A stretch of 64,000 nucleotides of DNA from Micrasema longulum (GCA_022494885.1 JAGVSM010003801.1:62001-126000); one strand, 5' to 3'; numbered from the stretch's first letter, positions 11,521 through 23,389 are shown. Notes: generated from the letters alone by a model not told the origin. Made by a program: numbers and translations.

Positions 11521-12250
11521 TATAATTTTAAAATGTAATTCTTTCTTTTTTCCTACTGTTTTTGATTTCGATTTTGATTTTGAAGAAAACAGTACTGCCT
11601 TTTTACACAGAACATTCTAGCAGAAAGTGCGGACTGCAATCAAATAATTATGCCTTCGAAGGTGTCAGAAGTCAGACCACACAAAGGTCACGATCTTCAG
11701 TACCTAGAACCGACATAACTATGTATGTAATGAGACATGAGACCCTACTGGAAGAAACGATGTATTGCCCATAGATATTAATCATAATCACTCATAATGC
11801 GCATGTTAAACTAATTTATTTCTAATTACACGTACGATTATTATTGTTAATCACACTACTTAATTTTAAATCTATTCAATACTGCAAAGCGTCGTTTAAA
11901 AATTTGCTGAGAATCTTTTTAAAATAAGTTGAATTTTGACTAGATAAAAAAAGTCATATTTTTTATTATTATTTATTTATTATATATATACGGCCTAAGC
12001 CAATTACAACAGTTACATGAAGAAACATAAATTTATATTATATTTATTATATTATTATAGAAACGTAAAATTTATATTATACCGGATTTTTAAATACAAA
12101 TATGTTGCACGGCTTATAAACAAAATTGAGGAAATAAATTGTATTAAAAAATTTAAATGGCGTTAAAAGTGTTTCTAATAAATAAATGTTTCTTTATTGC
12201 ACATAAATATTTGGAAAAGGCAATCAAGAATGAATTAATATATTTTAAAT
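11521..12250. other. Intergenic, no gene seen
   Basis: A 70-residue frame at 11562-11774 resembles nothing I know and has no splice or promoter support. The rest is AT-rich. Confidence 0.4.
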
Positions 12251-12254
12251 GTAA

Positions 12255-13795
12255 TTAATTAAATGTATGGAAGAATACTGATTGAGAGAGTAAGAAAAGT
12301 TACTAAAGATAGAGTGTGGGATATATAGCGGTTTTATGAATGGAAGAGGATGTATGGATCAAATATGGCGGCCTCCGTGGTGTAGTGGTCAAGACGCTTG
12401 ACTCACGCTTGGAAGGTTCCGGGTTCGATTCCCGGTGAGAACACAAAAATCAAAATGAATTTTTCTCAAGCCTGGGTGTTCTGTGATGTTATTCACCACT
12501 GTAATTGGGCCTACTGGCCTGTAGTGGTGCAAAAATAAATGAAAATGAAAATGAAAATATTTTCTTTACGAAACATGACAGAGAAATTTCTTGCTAAAAA
12601 CCAAAAGCTTTTCTGTGCATTTGTCGATTTGCAAAAAGCGTTTGATAGAGTTGACAGAGAAAAATAATGGAAGGTGTTATCGGAGTATGGAGTGAGTGGA
12701 AATCTGACACGAGCTATTGCTTCTCTGTATAAAGACAGCACAGCATGTGTTAGGGTAAACGGAACATACACATCGTGGTTTGACATTCATAAAGGAGTGA
12801 AGCAGGGATGTGTGATGTCACTATGGCTGTTCAACGTGTATATCGATAACTGCATGAAAAAACTGAAAGGCTTAAGAATGGGAGCAAAAATTGGTGATTT
12901 AAATGTCAATTGTCTTTTGTGTGCTGACGATGCCGTGCTTCTTGCTAACAACAAAGAGGAACTGCAATTCTTGGTAACAAAGGTCTACGATGTATGCAAG
13001 GGAAGCAATTTGCTGATGAATGTCGATCAATCGAAAGTGATGGTTTTTGAAAGAAATGAAAGTATGACTAAATGTGAAATCACTGTGAATGGAGTTATAC
13101 TAAAACAAGTAGAGGAATTTGTGTATCTAGGAAGTATGTTTACTAGGAAATGAATGACTGTGAAAGATATTGAAAGGAGGGTGAGTGCTGGGAACAGAGT
13201 GAACGGAGCACCAAAATAAACCTTGGCAAATAAATGTTTGTCGCAAGAGGCAAAATTAGCAGTTCACAAATTAGCAGTTCACAACGGAGTCCTGGTCCCG
13301 ACCCTGATGTATGGGAGCGAAGTATGGACTTGGAAAAACAGAGAAGAAAGTAGGCTGAACGCTGTCGAAATGTGATCTCTCAGGCGAATGTGTGGTAAAA
13401 CTATGTACGATAGATTCCCAAATGTTGAGATCCGTACCTTATGTAAGGCTGAGACAAGCATTATCGACAAAATCGAGAAAGGAGCTCTGCGCTGGTTTGG
13501 ACATGTAAAACGAATGGACAGCGAAAGAACGGCTAAGAATATTCACAATGCGAATGTTGATGGATGCAAAAATAGAGGTAGACCGAAAAAAATATGGCAT
13601 GACCGAATCCAACAAATACTTAAAGATGGACATGTCAAAAGTCGGAATAATCGGCGCGCGTGCATGAGAAGATGTATGAATGTAAAAGAAGCGAGATCTG
13701 TATGCAAATATAGAGTAATGTGGCGTTTTATCCTCTCTGCCTACCCTTACGGTGAAACGGCGTGATGGTTTGTTGTTGTTGTTGTTGATAAATGC
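12255..13795 (+). pseudogene. Non-LTR retrotransposon (RTE-like) reverse transcriptase to 3' end, SINE-interrupted
   Basis: In order it shows: an RT finger/palm start (SGFMNGRGCMDQIF, split by a SINE); AFVDLQKAFDRVD, the first catalytic motif; VKQGCVMSLWLFNVYI; and LLCADDAVLL, where the usual Y/F-x-D-D keeps both aspartates but has C first. A YLGSMF thumb motif follows, then the C-terminal LRWFGHVKRMD and RGRPKKIWHD motifs. The 3' tail is (GTT)n at about 13771-13790. In-frame stops (near 12665, at 13153 and near 13374) and a small tandem duplication at 13257-13285 show it is inactive. The endonuclease is missing. Related 3' ends lie at 35470-35880 (minus), 52955-53398, 58814-58860 and 59880-60062. 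Confidence 0.85.
12367..12554 (+). mobile_element. tRNA-headed SINE (SINE-II) nested in the LINE
   Basis: The head has GTGGTGTAGTGGTCAAGACG (A-box region) and GGGTTCGATTCCCGG (B box). A ~100-bp body follows, then a (GAAAAT)n tail. The flanking 6-bp repeat AAATAT (12361-12366, 12555-12560) is the target duplication. Removing the insert plus one repeat rejoins the LINE frame across MDQIF. Confidence 0.85.
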
Positions 13796-13860
13796 AATTA
13801 ATGTAAGCAATAGACACCTTAACTAATATAATATTTCTATCGTTTGTTTCTTATTTTTTG

Positions 13861-14118
13861 TCTCGGCCTCGTGGTGTAATGGTCAGCGCCTTTGCCTACC
13901 ACGCAAGAGGTCTAGTGTTCGTTTCCCGACATGGTTGATATGGAATATTTATTTCAATGGGTGTTTTTACTCCAGAACATTTCATAGTCCCAGGACTGGT
14001 AGCTGAAGCGTAAGTCTGATCATCTTAACTTAATGTAACAAAAATGATCAAGATACGCTGCAATGGATGTATCAACGCAGTGCCCTATGCACCATTAGGT
14101 GCGGAAAGGGAATGATAA
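13861..14118 (+). mobile_element. tRNA-headed SINE (SINE-I), full length
   Basis: The head GGCCTCGTGGTGTAATGGTC leads to a decayed B box (GTTCGTTTCCC). The body GACTGGTAGCTGAAGCGTAA and ATGATCAAGATACGCTGCAA follows. The copy ends in the hairpin GCACCATTAGGTGC (14089-14102) and GGGAATGATAATG. It is a diverged copy and probably inactive. Confidence 0.85.
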
Positions 14119-14119
14119 T

Positions 14120-14599
14120 GTTTTTTTTTTACTTTTTATTAATACGTTTTTTTTAAAAATATTATTTTTAATTATTTATTATGGAAATCATAGTCTTTTT
14201 AACAAAATCAAGGAACAAGAAAACAATTTTAAAAAGTAAGACCAATTACAGATTTCTCATTAATTTATTATGAATACTGAAGGAAAGGGGAAAAAATTTA
14301 ATTATAAAAAAATAATATAAAAATTAAATATAAAGTACATCAAATGGGTGAAGGAATGGTATAGTTCCAACTCTTCCTTCCTCCCTTCTCTCTCTCTGCT
14401 TGCATGAACATTTATATTTTTTTTTTAAATAAAATATTATAGCTTTTTTTTATGACAGGCTGTAAGAAATTGCTAGTGGTAATAAACACACCATTTATCT
14501 ATGATTACCTTTGTTTTTATTTTTTTATTTATCACATTGTATACTTGTATTATGGATAATAAAGATTTATTATTATTATTTTAGAACGCGAAACATTTA
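14120..14599. other. AT-rich stretch with a possible LINE poly-A end
   Basis: TATGGATAATAAAGATTTAT followed by a (TTA)n run at about 14553-14582 resembles the end of an insect LINE, but no coding part is attached. Nothing else is seen. Confidence 0.3.
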
Positions 14600-15312
14600 T
14601 ATTTATTAACAAATTACAACCGGGATGGAGAATACCTTAAATAAGGGAATATGGAAGCCAAGGAATTTACAGGGCTTATGACCTGTCATTGGCTGGTTTA
14701 AGTGGCCACTTTACACACTGTGTAACATTCACCATTTTGCCTAGGTTTGAACATTGGCCACTTTAACCAACCAATGACAGGTCATAAGCCCTAAAAATGC
14801 CTTGACTCCCATATTCCCTTATTTAAGGTATCTCCATCCCTGTTGTAATTTGTTAATCTTAATGAATCCCGAGGGGGTAAAATCTAGTCTTTTGTCTACG
14901 AACATTTGGACAAACTCAAATATTGTAATGAAACCAACTGGTCCAAGAAGAAGTTTAAAAATATAAAAATTGTTGTCAGGCGTTGCCTAGTATGTGAATT
15001 AATTCAGTCAGATGAATCTCTTCACAACAATAAAGGTTTCAGCTCTTTAACTTCACTAAAATCAACAAATGGAAGAATTTAAGAAATATGGATGTTCAAA
15101 CATAGGCAAAATGGTGAATGTTACACAGTGTGTAAAGTGGCCACTTAAACCAGCCAATGACAGATCATAAGCCCTGTAAATGCCTTGACTTCCATATTTC
15201 TTTATTTAAGGTATTTTCCATCCCTGCTGTAATTTGTTAATCTTAATGACTCCCGAGGGGGTGAAATCCAGTCTTTTGTCTACGAACATTTGGACAAACT
15301 CAAATATTGTAA
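14600..15312 (+). mobile_element. FB-family tandem pair of copies
   Basis: Copy A (14600 to about 14928) is left arm, CACTGTGTAACATTCACC core and right arm, with no spacer. It ends GGACAAACTCAAATATTGTA. Copy B (about 14929-15312) starts in the spacer (GGCGTTGCCTAGTATGTGAA, TTCAGCTCTTTAACTTCAC). It then has the core and full right arm with the same terminus. The two share one boundary, suggesting insertion of one next to or into the other. Confidence 0.75.
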
Positions 15313-16385
15313 TTAAGTGAAAAATAAAAATTAGTGGTTAAAAACAAATTTGTTTTATTTATTTTATTATAATGAATAATCACAAAGTTAGTGCTACAAA
15401 TATAAACTTTATATTATAATTTCCATTTATTATTATCCGTAATTTATTTTTCCAATAATATCTAATAAAATAATAAACACCAATCATTTTTTTCATTTTC
15501 TTTGTAAGTTTAACAGTAATTCATGCCACTATTCCTGACGGATATTCCTAATATCAAACACAGGTAAAACATTCCAGGATGTAAAAATTGGAATGTGAAA
15601 AAAGGCAAAACGAACGAAAACTGAGTAAGAACAAAAACGCCGTGCGATTCGTGTTGGAAGGTTGGCCGAGTGACATTGAAGGCTGTGTAATCTTTTTTGT
15701 CAACTTTCATTTTTTAAACGAAAAGTAGTAAAAATATGCGACCGCGGCCGTCTCGAGACTTTTTTCTCCGCGGACTGCGCCTAAATACATTTTTTACTAG
15801 CCGGCATTTCATGGCAACAAATTACAAATGGCCGTTTTTTGCCGACCAAAGAAAGTGGTGTCCGCTGTTTTTAAGTAATGAAATCGGACGAGAACCGTGA
15901 ATCCGTCAGTCAATTAGAGAAACGATCAATTGATTTGTATTCCGTGTTTATATTTATCTCACTTCTGTCGCGGATATTCTTATTTATTTGATGACTAAAT
16001 TAGAAGAAAAGTCTTGTCCATAATTTGTCATTTGTGCCTTAATTCTTCCCGCACAAGAGTTCTAATCAATAACATTATGGTACCAGATTTATAGGATTTT
16101 TCGTCTTTTTAGTTCTATAATCCATACATACATAATTATTTACTATTTAATTCTTCTTAACTACTTATATGGAATCCGCCAGTGGGCACATTTCGGTAAA
16201 TATTATTTTTAACCTTATATAATATTTCGACCTATTTAACATATTAACACCCATATTAGTCATTTTATGTTATACCAACATAAATATCCAAATACTATTT
16301 AAATTCTAATTAATGTTAGTAAATATTAGTATATAACCACTTACCAAATTTTCATGTCTACCGTTTCGAGACAGAATACTCACTA
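15313..16385. other. Intergenic; GC-rich patch at 15720-15920
   Basis: Most of the stretch is AT-rich. 15720-15920 is clearly GC-richer (GCGACCGCGGCCGTCTCGAG) and borders a 66-residue minus-strand frame (15510-15710) with an ATG. I do not recognise the frame and cannot call it a gene; the patch could be a promoter or first exon. Confidence 0.3.
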
Positions 16386-16603
16386 CATCATACAATCGCA
16401 GCGTATCTTGATCATTTTTGTTATTTTTGTTTTGAAGGTAAGATGCCTTATTTTGCGCTTCAGGTACCAGTCCAGGGACTTTGAAATATTCTTGTGGGAA
16501 AACACCATTTTAAATTAATATATTATATCAATTATATCGCGAATCGAACCCGAGACCTCTGGCATGGTAGGCAAACACGCTGACCATTACACCACGTGGC
16601 CGA
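16386..16603 (-). mobile_element. tRNA-headed SINE (SINE-I), 3'-truncated
   Basis: The head is intact on the minus strand: GGCCACGTGGTGTAATGGTC, then GAGGTCTCGGGTTCGATTCG. The body runs to the CAAGATACGCTGCGATTG region, but the terminal hairpin is missing. Confidence 0.8.
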
Positions 16604-16689
16604 CACTCACTACGCCAACATGCAAATACTAAAATACACTTTCACTTATTATCTAATCAAACCCAACCTATATTCTAAAAATGCCAAAT

Positions 16690-17345
16690 AGTTTTTTTAA
16701 AAACTAGTTGAAAATAAAGCCATCATCATTCCATGTCCGCTCCCTAGTTGGAGCATATGGTATCCACAAAGAGCTTCCATGCGTGCATCTTTGTCGGCCG
16801 CCAGCTCCTGTGCGTCCTCCCGAGTCAGGCTCGCGTCCCGTAGTTTTGACATGAACTGCCGACGAACAGTCAGCAGTGGACGTCTAGGACGTCGAGAACC
16901 TGATGCCTTGTAAAGTAAGCAAGCGTGGTTAAGGCTCTCAGGAGGCATCCGCAGCACATGGCTAAGCCAACCGTATCGCCTCCGCTTGATGACAGTTGTC
17001 ACCGGAGTTTGTTGCGTCCGTTCTCTTATTACTTCATTCAGCACAAAGATTAACCACCGCACACCCAAGATTATTCTGACACATCTATTCTTAAAATACA
17101 ATATTTTGCTGTTTTGGGCCTTAGTGAGGTGCCACGATTCGCATCCATAGAAGAGAATAGGTGTTATACAGGCGTTATAAGGCGGCATTTGGTTTTCACT
17201 GAGTTAATATCTGATCTCCAGACAGTCTTCATATTGTTGAATGTGGCGCCTGCTACTCCTAACCACACTTCCAGTTCTTTTTAAAAAATGCCATATTCCG
17301 TAACATATACTCCCAGGTATTTGAATGATGATTCCTATCAAAAAG
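16690..17345 (-). pseudogene. LINE (CR1/RTE-like) ORF2 C-terminus and 3' end
   Basis: The minus-strand reading has SSFKYLGVYVTE near 17330, a frame break, then a 163-residue frame. That frame has FYGCESWHLTKAQNSK, RCVRIILGVRW, VIRERTQQTPVTTVIKRRR, WLSHVLRMPPE and RRPRRPLLTVRRQF. Such C-terminal blocks are typical of LINEs with a conserved 3' end. The 3' terminus reads TATGCTCCAACTAGGGAGCG, then GACATGGAATGATGATG, and resembles the SINE-I terminus (see findings). No RT catalytic motif remains here. Confidence 0.75.
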
Positions 17346-17955
17346 AATCGAATGATATTTTAATTAAGTGCTTTACGATGTTTACTTTGAAAAAATAAAA
17401 ACAAAGCGTGTTTTTTTATTACGATACTAAAATTCATGTTTTGCTGGAGCGTACAATTTTTTTTAAATCAATTTAATTCTAAATCAAAACAAGGTTAGTA
17501 AAGTTAATAATTATTATAACTATTATTTCGACATTTCAGTTTCAAAAACTCTTCAGAAAATGAAAATCAACATGCTTTACAAAATAACGATGCACGCGAT
17601 ACGCTTATTAACCATTATTTTACAATTTAATCTGGTTAATTAATGGCATTATTAATTATTACACAATCGCCTGTCACATGTAACGGCCGACTGTAAATAT
17701 GTAATAAAATGCAAGAACCACTAGATAGATGCGTAATAAATTAATTACTATTTCAACACATTTAATAGTTTATTTTTTAATGAAAATATACCATAACGAT
17801 TGTACTATTTTACAAAAACGCAATTATAATGAATATAGAATTCGAGTGATTAACAATCCTGCATTTTAAAATTTGTCCCGTATATAAAAAATAATATTGT
17901 TTTGTATTTTAATATTAGAATACGGGATCACACGTGGTCCCGGAATTCTGATTCG
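17346..17955. other. AT-rich intergenic, nothing seen
   Basis: No repeat, open frame or site I can support. Confidence 0.4.
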
Positions 17956-18405
17956 CTTGACGCGTAATTATAATGTATTTTTCAATAACATAGACATATT
18001 TAACTGCAGTAAACTCACTTTTAAAACCAAATTTAAAAAACTATTATATGAAAAAAACTAAGTGTCTTTAAAATTATTTTTTTTACATTATAAATTTAAG
18101 TTGTTTCTATTCACTCATATCAAACACACACTCACCCTGTCCATAAACCTACCCTCACACCCATATACAATCACACACATATTAACATACCTACTAAAAC
18201 CACACTCCATTTTTTTACACACGCATCCTCACACAAAAAAAACTCGCACACATGCACTTCTAAGAACTAATATCTAACTGAACTGGAATTTTATAATTGT
18301 GTTTATGTGGAAAACTGATTTGGCTTTATTTAATGTTTTTTTTTATGATGTGCATATTTTTTTGTATTGCTGTTGTTTTTAAATAAACAAAAAAAATATA
18401 TTTAA
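17956..18405 (+). mobile_element. LINE C-terminal/3' UTR fragment (family shared with 60575-61060)
   Basis: The frame reads NYNVFFNNIDIFNCSKLT then LLKKLLYEK-like basic residues and a stop. A CA-rich stretch (CACACTCACCC, CACACATATTAAC) and an A-rich end follow. The antisense of 60575-61060 shares NYNVFF and the CACACT-rich 3' UTR. Confidence 0.45.
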
Positions 18406-18860
18406 TAATTAATTTCTAATGTCATATTTTGGCACGAGCATCTTTGGTTCCTCAATAATCAAAATACAAATAAAAATTTGTACTTTAAAATGTAAATATG
18501 ATTGAAATATTCATCAACTTTATTTGGGAACGTAATTAAAAAGGCGTAGGATTTTATGAAGATTTAGATTTATAAGAGATCTAAGACGGTATAACCGTGT
18601 CTCGTCTCGTGTCAAAATATGATATTTGCAAATAGCAGTATTTTTGCTTATGAAGGCAGAATACATAATATATGCGTGATTTTTCATGGTATAATGTCGG
18701 TATTTAAATCAATATTGATTAAAAGTCGACATTTTACCATAAGAATTCACACTATTATGCCATATAATATGATGATACCATTTATGTTCCAAAGTTTTCT
18801 ATGATTTTTTTTTGCTTTTTTAAATAATTTATTTCATTATTTTATTTATTAATAATATAA
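18406..18860. other. AT-rich intergenic
   Basis: No supported feature. Confidence 0.35.
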
Positions 18861-19310
18861 TTTGAAATGAATAAGTCTCTCAGATACCAACATAATATTA
18901 AAATTCCTAAATTCCAAACAAGTCATGGTCAAAATAGCTTTTTCTTCAAAGGTATAAAATATTATAATAATCTTCCTAATGAACTAAAAACTATTAAAAA
19001 TAATATATCAATAAATAAATTTAAAGTTAATCTAAAGAAATTGTTTGAATTCGTGTTAAAAAAACATTCAATTTTAATTAGTATGAATGTATTATTGTTT
19101 TATGTTTTTTTTTTCTTCTTTTATATTATGTTTTTATTTTTCTTTTTTCTGTACTCGTATTTAAAATTATAAATAAACAACTAAAACAGTGTAAGTTACT
19201 CTCAAAGCACAAGAGTTAATCTTTTTTTTTTGAGAGTTACAGTGATAACATTTACTAGATGTGTAAAAGTAGATATGTTTAGAATTTTACAAAAACATGT
19301 ACATTTTATG
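18861..19310 (+). mobile_element. LINE ORF2 C-terminus plus 3' UTR
   Basis: The frame contains IPKFQTSHGQNSFFFKGIKY, then YNNLPNELK and a lysine-rich end, the standard terminal block of Jockey-like LINEs. The 3' UTR (GAATGTATTATTGTTTTATG, AAGCACAAGAGTTAATC, GATAACATTTACTAGATGTG) recurs at 37980-38230. A stop lies at 19172. Confidence 0.65.
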
Positions 19311-19877
19311 AAATTTATGAATAAAAATTTTTTTTTTTTTAAATTTCGGTTTGTCTGTTTTAAATTTTAAGAAGCAAATTTTTATGTGTTTTCAAGTTGG
19401 TTTTTTTTTTTCAAATATAATAAACATGTTTACAAATGTGGCGTCCCGTTTTTTTATCCTAAACCGGTCTAAATCCCGTAATTTTAAATCACATTTCTTG
19501 TCAAATAAGCAGATAGAGTTGTTCACCCTATTCTCAATAGAGACGATGACAAATTTCGTGAAAAGAAGGAAGTCACTTTCCCAGGCTTTTGACCTGTCAT
19601 TGGACGCCTGTAACAACACACAAAAGAAGTGAACAAAACGAGAAGCAAGAATATAAAATAGTTTATCTGAAAATAAATGTCTGTTCAAAGAAAAAAAGTG
19701 TAAAAAAAACAGCATGGAAAAACTCGAATAACAACGCCGAATAATGATTCGGTGCATTGACCTTTAAAAATCTGTGTTATGTGCTTAACTCCATAAAAAA
19801 ATACTCTGCAAACGGTGATGTAACGTCGAATTAAAAGACTAGGTATTCTGTAATACAGGGATTTAAAAACAAACTAT
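19311..19877. other. Intergenic; overlapping open frames on both strands
   Basis: Frames of 93 residues (plus) and 121 residues (minus) overlap between 19351 and 19757. Neither resembles a known family. Their overlap and lack of signals argue that at least one is chance. Confidence 0.3.
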
Positions 19878-20013
19878 TCATCATCATCATTCTCTTTCCG
19901 CACCCAATGTAGCATAGGGCACTGCATCAGTCCTATGCTTCAGGTACCAGTCCAGATACAAATATTTAATGTCAACTATGCCGGGAATCGAACCCGAGAC
20001 CTCTTGCATGGTA
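19878..20013 (-). mobile_element. tRNA-headed SINE (SINE-I), internally deleted
   Basis: On the minus strand the B-box side of the head (CATGCAAGAGGTCTCGGGTT, CGATTCCCGGCATAG) is present. The body is shortened and the 3' end reads TGGGTGCGGAAAGAGAATGA. The 5' half of the head is lost at 20013. Confidence 0.75.
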
Positions 20014-20600
20014 AGTGTGGCAACACTCTATAGTGAGCGACGGACAAGAGAGAAGCGTTTTGGCTGTGTTTGGTGACACACGTTCTTTAGACAAAAACTT
20101 GATTTAATTTTAATTGTTACAATTTCACACTTTTTCTTAACTGCTTTATTTTACGTTTTACAAATTAGATTCCTTGCGTTATCATTAAGTTTTTTCATTC
20201 TCTTTTGTATTAAGTTTAGTTGAGTTTATATGTTGTATCTTTTGTATTAATAAAAAATAATAAAACTGTAAGTACAATCTTTTACTCTATCTGTGCATTA
20301 CACATACCATGTTAGTCTGAAGGTTTGTCCAAAATGAGCGAGAAGTAAAAAACGTTCTCACGAGACGATTTTTACGGAACGATATCAACGCGGATAAATA
20401 TTTAGCTATTTATGTGGAGCTTACTAGGCAGTCGACATAACCCGACGTTTAGTAGGTAACAAAAACCACCATACACCAAGAGGCGGCCAAAAAATTAACG
20501 AATGTATAATATCTACTGTTAAATAAAAAAATTACCATAGTTTATTAAAATACTCGTCTAATTTCGGAGAAACAAATACATGCTCAGCGAAAGTAAGGTC
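20014..20600. other. Intergenic
   Basis: No supported gene or repeat. Confidence 0.3.
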
Positions 20601-20995
20601 AGGATATCGTAAGACATACGTTCGCATCATCATGAATCATGACATACGGGATGGAAATGAGAGCCGATACCAACACAAAAAGCCTTCTCAGAGTGGTGGA
20701 AATCAGAACCCTACATCGCAGTAAGAACTTGCTGAGATCGTATCAGAAACGAGACGATAAGGTCTGTCTGTGGTGTTGAAGATATAGATGTGCGCAAGAA
20801 GCAGAAGGCGCGTCTGGAGGAACCATGTGGACCGCATGTAAGATACGAGACTTGCCAAAATTACTAAGTCTGAAAACCTTAGCTGCAGGAGATTACCAGA
20901 AAGGCCGCTGAAAAGATAAAAGGACTGATGAACATCGTCGCGGGACAGCCGACCGTCACAAACAGGTCATAGGTACGACCTAAACCAAAAGGAAA
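20600..20995 (+). pseudogene. LINE ORF2 C-terminal relic (RTE-like)
   Basis: MTYGMEMRADTNTKSLLRVV and EIRTL are followed by frame breaks. An HVDRM-like and a PERPLKR-like segment near 20830-20920 and an EHRRGTADRHK-like end follow. This order matches the post-RT part of RTE-type LINEs. Several stops and shifts make it inert. Confidence 0.5.
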
Positions 20996-21179
20996 CAAAT
21001 ATATCATTTAAGCCCGTTATGGCAAGATACGACTTCATTATTTTGAAAAATAAGATAAATATATGAAGCTTTGTATTTCAAAGAGTTAAATGTTTTATGA
21101 TTGGAGGATATTTACGGAAAGTGTAGTACGCTTCAGGTGCATAAAGAGAGCCCCCGTCTGGCCATATTTCGGGAAGATT

Positions 21180-21545
21180 AAGAACAGGATGCCTCGTTCT
21201 ACAGATAAAAAAAAATTACTACGGCCAAACAACACTATACGAATATAGGAAGTTGCTTTTCAATAATTTTCCTCAAAATCTACGGGAACAAATGAATTAC
21301 CAAAAATTTAAGAATAAATTCAAGAAAAGCATTCTTCCATTGTTAAAATGTATTTAAGTATATATGTAACGTATGAATTGTAAAAGTTGGTATTGAGGCA
21401 TATTATGTTCGTACCAGGCGCGTTCCGTTCATACATACTGTGGATGCGGCGCATACCTTGCATATTGCTGACGAGTTGTATGTATGCAACTCGGCAGGAC
21501 TTTAATTTAAGACTATTTTGTAAATATTTTTAAAAAATAAATTTA
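21180..21545 (+). mobile_element. LINE C-terminal fragment and 3' UTR
   Basis: The frame reads RQTTLYEYRKLLFNNFPQNL then REQMNYQKFKNKFKKS and a stop at 21356. A 190-bp 3' UTR containing CGTTCCGTTCATACATACTG ends in an A-rich AATAAATTT. Confidence 0.5.
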
Positions 21546-21729
21546 AAAAAACTTTGACGGAGAAGCTTGTTTGCTTTGGAAAAAAAATATTTAAAAAATA
21601 GTGGTTGAAATCTAGGTTTTTTATTTTTATTTTATTATTATTTTTTTTATTTTTTTTTATTTATTTCTTAAGTTAGCTTATATTAAAACTAATATAAACT
21701 ATTATGTACATTTACATCATCTACATATA

Positions 21730-22000
21730 TTTTTACATTTCGTTACAGTAACTTATACATTTATTTTTAAATTCTTTCAGACACTTTTCATTCTTCATAC
21801 ATTCAGGCATCTCATCATACATTTTTAAACCCCTATACATCAAACAATTTTGCGACTCAGCTCTTTTCAATAATGGTAGTCTTATTTTATCCTTTTGTCT
21901 GGTAGCATATTCATGACAATTTTTGTTTAAGACAACTTTATCCTTAAAATATTTTGGTAATTTATCGGGAAAAAATTTATGTATAAATATCAACATATTA
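21730..22000 (-). mobile_element. LINE ORF2 C-terminal fragment (same family as 1327-1640)
   Basis: The 87-residue minus-strand frame has LPKYFKDKVVLNKNCHEYAT, then KIRLPLLKRAESQNCLMYR, LKMYDEMPE and a lysine-rich end. Shared order and spacing with 1327-1640 support a common repeat. Confidence 0.6.
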
Positions 22001-23300
22001 AATTTAAGTCTGTATTATAATGGATAAACACAAAGTTACTGCTTCAAATGTAAAATTTATATAATAAAACTAATAATGTTTACGTAAATAATATAACAAA
22101 CACACAAAAAAAAACAAAAAAATTGGAAAATAAGAAAATGTATTTTATTATTTAAAATTACATAATAAAAATATAAAAATATTTCTTTAATTATCGCAAA
22201 AAATGTTTGAGCGCACGCAATTTACAATAAAACAATATTTTCAGTATGCATACCTAAATGCGTATGCGTATTTCCTTTATCAAGGTACCTTGGCATTGAT
22301 AGTTGAGAATATTCGTTTGATACGCTGGAATCTAGATACTACTCTTCATTTTGAGTCCAGTCTTATTAAAAATGTCGGAATTTCCGCGCATGCGCATTAA
22401 AGTTCGAACGAGACTCGCAGAGATAAGAACATCGAACTTGAGTAATGCAAAATTTCTCTAATAACGTATTGAATAAAGTTTTAAATAGCGTGTTTTTTTA
22501 ATTTAACCAAAATTTATAACATCTTGAAATTTAGGTATTGTCCAAATGCTAACAGATTCACCGCATGACCCGCCTCCTCCCGTGCTCAGTTAATTTATTA
22601 ATGATCAAACACTATCATTATTATATAATGGAAAACTTACGTTGGATTATTTTCATAATACAATAATATAATCTCAAGTGCACTTTACAAAAGTGATTCT
22701 ATGCGATATTTATTTTATTTAACTAAATTAACTAAATGTAAAAGTAACTAAATATATTTCAAATGATTTTTTTATTTATTTATTATGTATTTTTGTTTCT
22801 ATTTTATATTATTTTGTACACTTGCCAAACATAAGAGCCTGCCTCTTTTTTTACAAAATCAACCTGAATTGTTCTATTTCTTTATGTATTGTTTTCAAGG
22901 TTTACTAATAAAAAATCATTAAAAATATATGTAGACTCATATGACATTTTACTTCATAATCGATTGTTACTTATGATCCTAAAATATCCATACGTAAAAA
23001 GAACCCTTCAAATCGTGTAAATAAAGTAGGGAATACGGGTGTTTTACGAAGACACGTGATCTTCGACCAATTTTAATATTTACAGAAATATAACTGCGAG
23101 TCAATTAAAATCTGCATATTTTTTTCTATGTTAAACTACACAATATAATACACGTATCTAACAATGGTATTAATCTCCTCATATTGAGTTAATACCATAA
23201 TGACGAGTATGTTTTGCAAGTGTTATTGTTTTAAATTCCTCTATCGAAGGCTTCATCTCGGGATGCGGTGATAATTATATGAAAATTACGATGATTTGAC
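22001..23300. other. Region upstream of the peptide gene
   Basis: AT-rich with no repeat recognised. It contains a TGATAA motif near 23269 and general upstream sequence of the gene at 23390. I could not identify a convincing immune (kappaB-type) element. Confidence 0.3.
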
Positions 23301-23317
23301 ACGCAACCCCGTGTTTG

Positions 23318-23354
23318 TATATAAAATGGAGGCATTCGCGGAAGATCAATCAGT
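23318..23354 (+). promoter_or_regulatory. TATA box and arthropod initiator
   Basis: TATATAAAA (23318-23326) lies about 32 bp upstream of ATCAATCAGTGT, whose TCAGT (23350-23354) matches the arthropod Inr. The spacing is right for a TFIID-driven start at about 23352. That gives a 38-nt 5' UTR before the ATG at 23390. Confidence 0.75.
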
Positions 23355-23389
23355 GTATTGATATTAATCCGATACAAAACTAATCCAAG

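Noticed and set aside
11562..11774. 70-residue frame as a gene
   Set aside because: No motif, signal or flanking evidence.
13439..13810. 123-residue minus-strand frame
   Set aside because: Antisense shadow of the LINE C-terminus.
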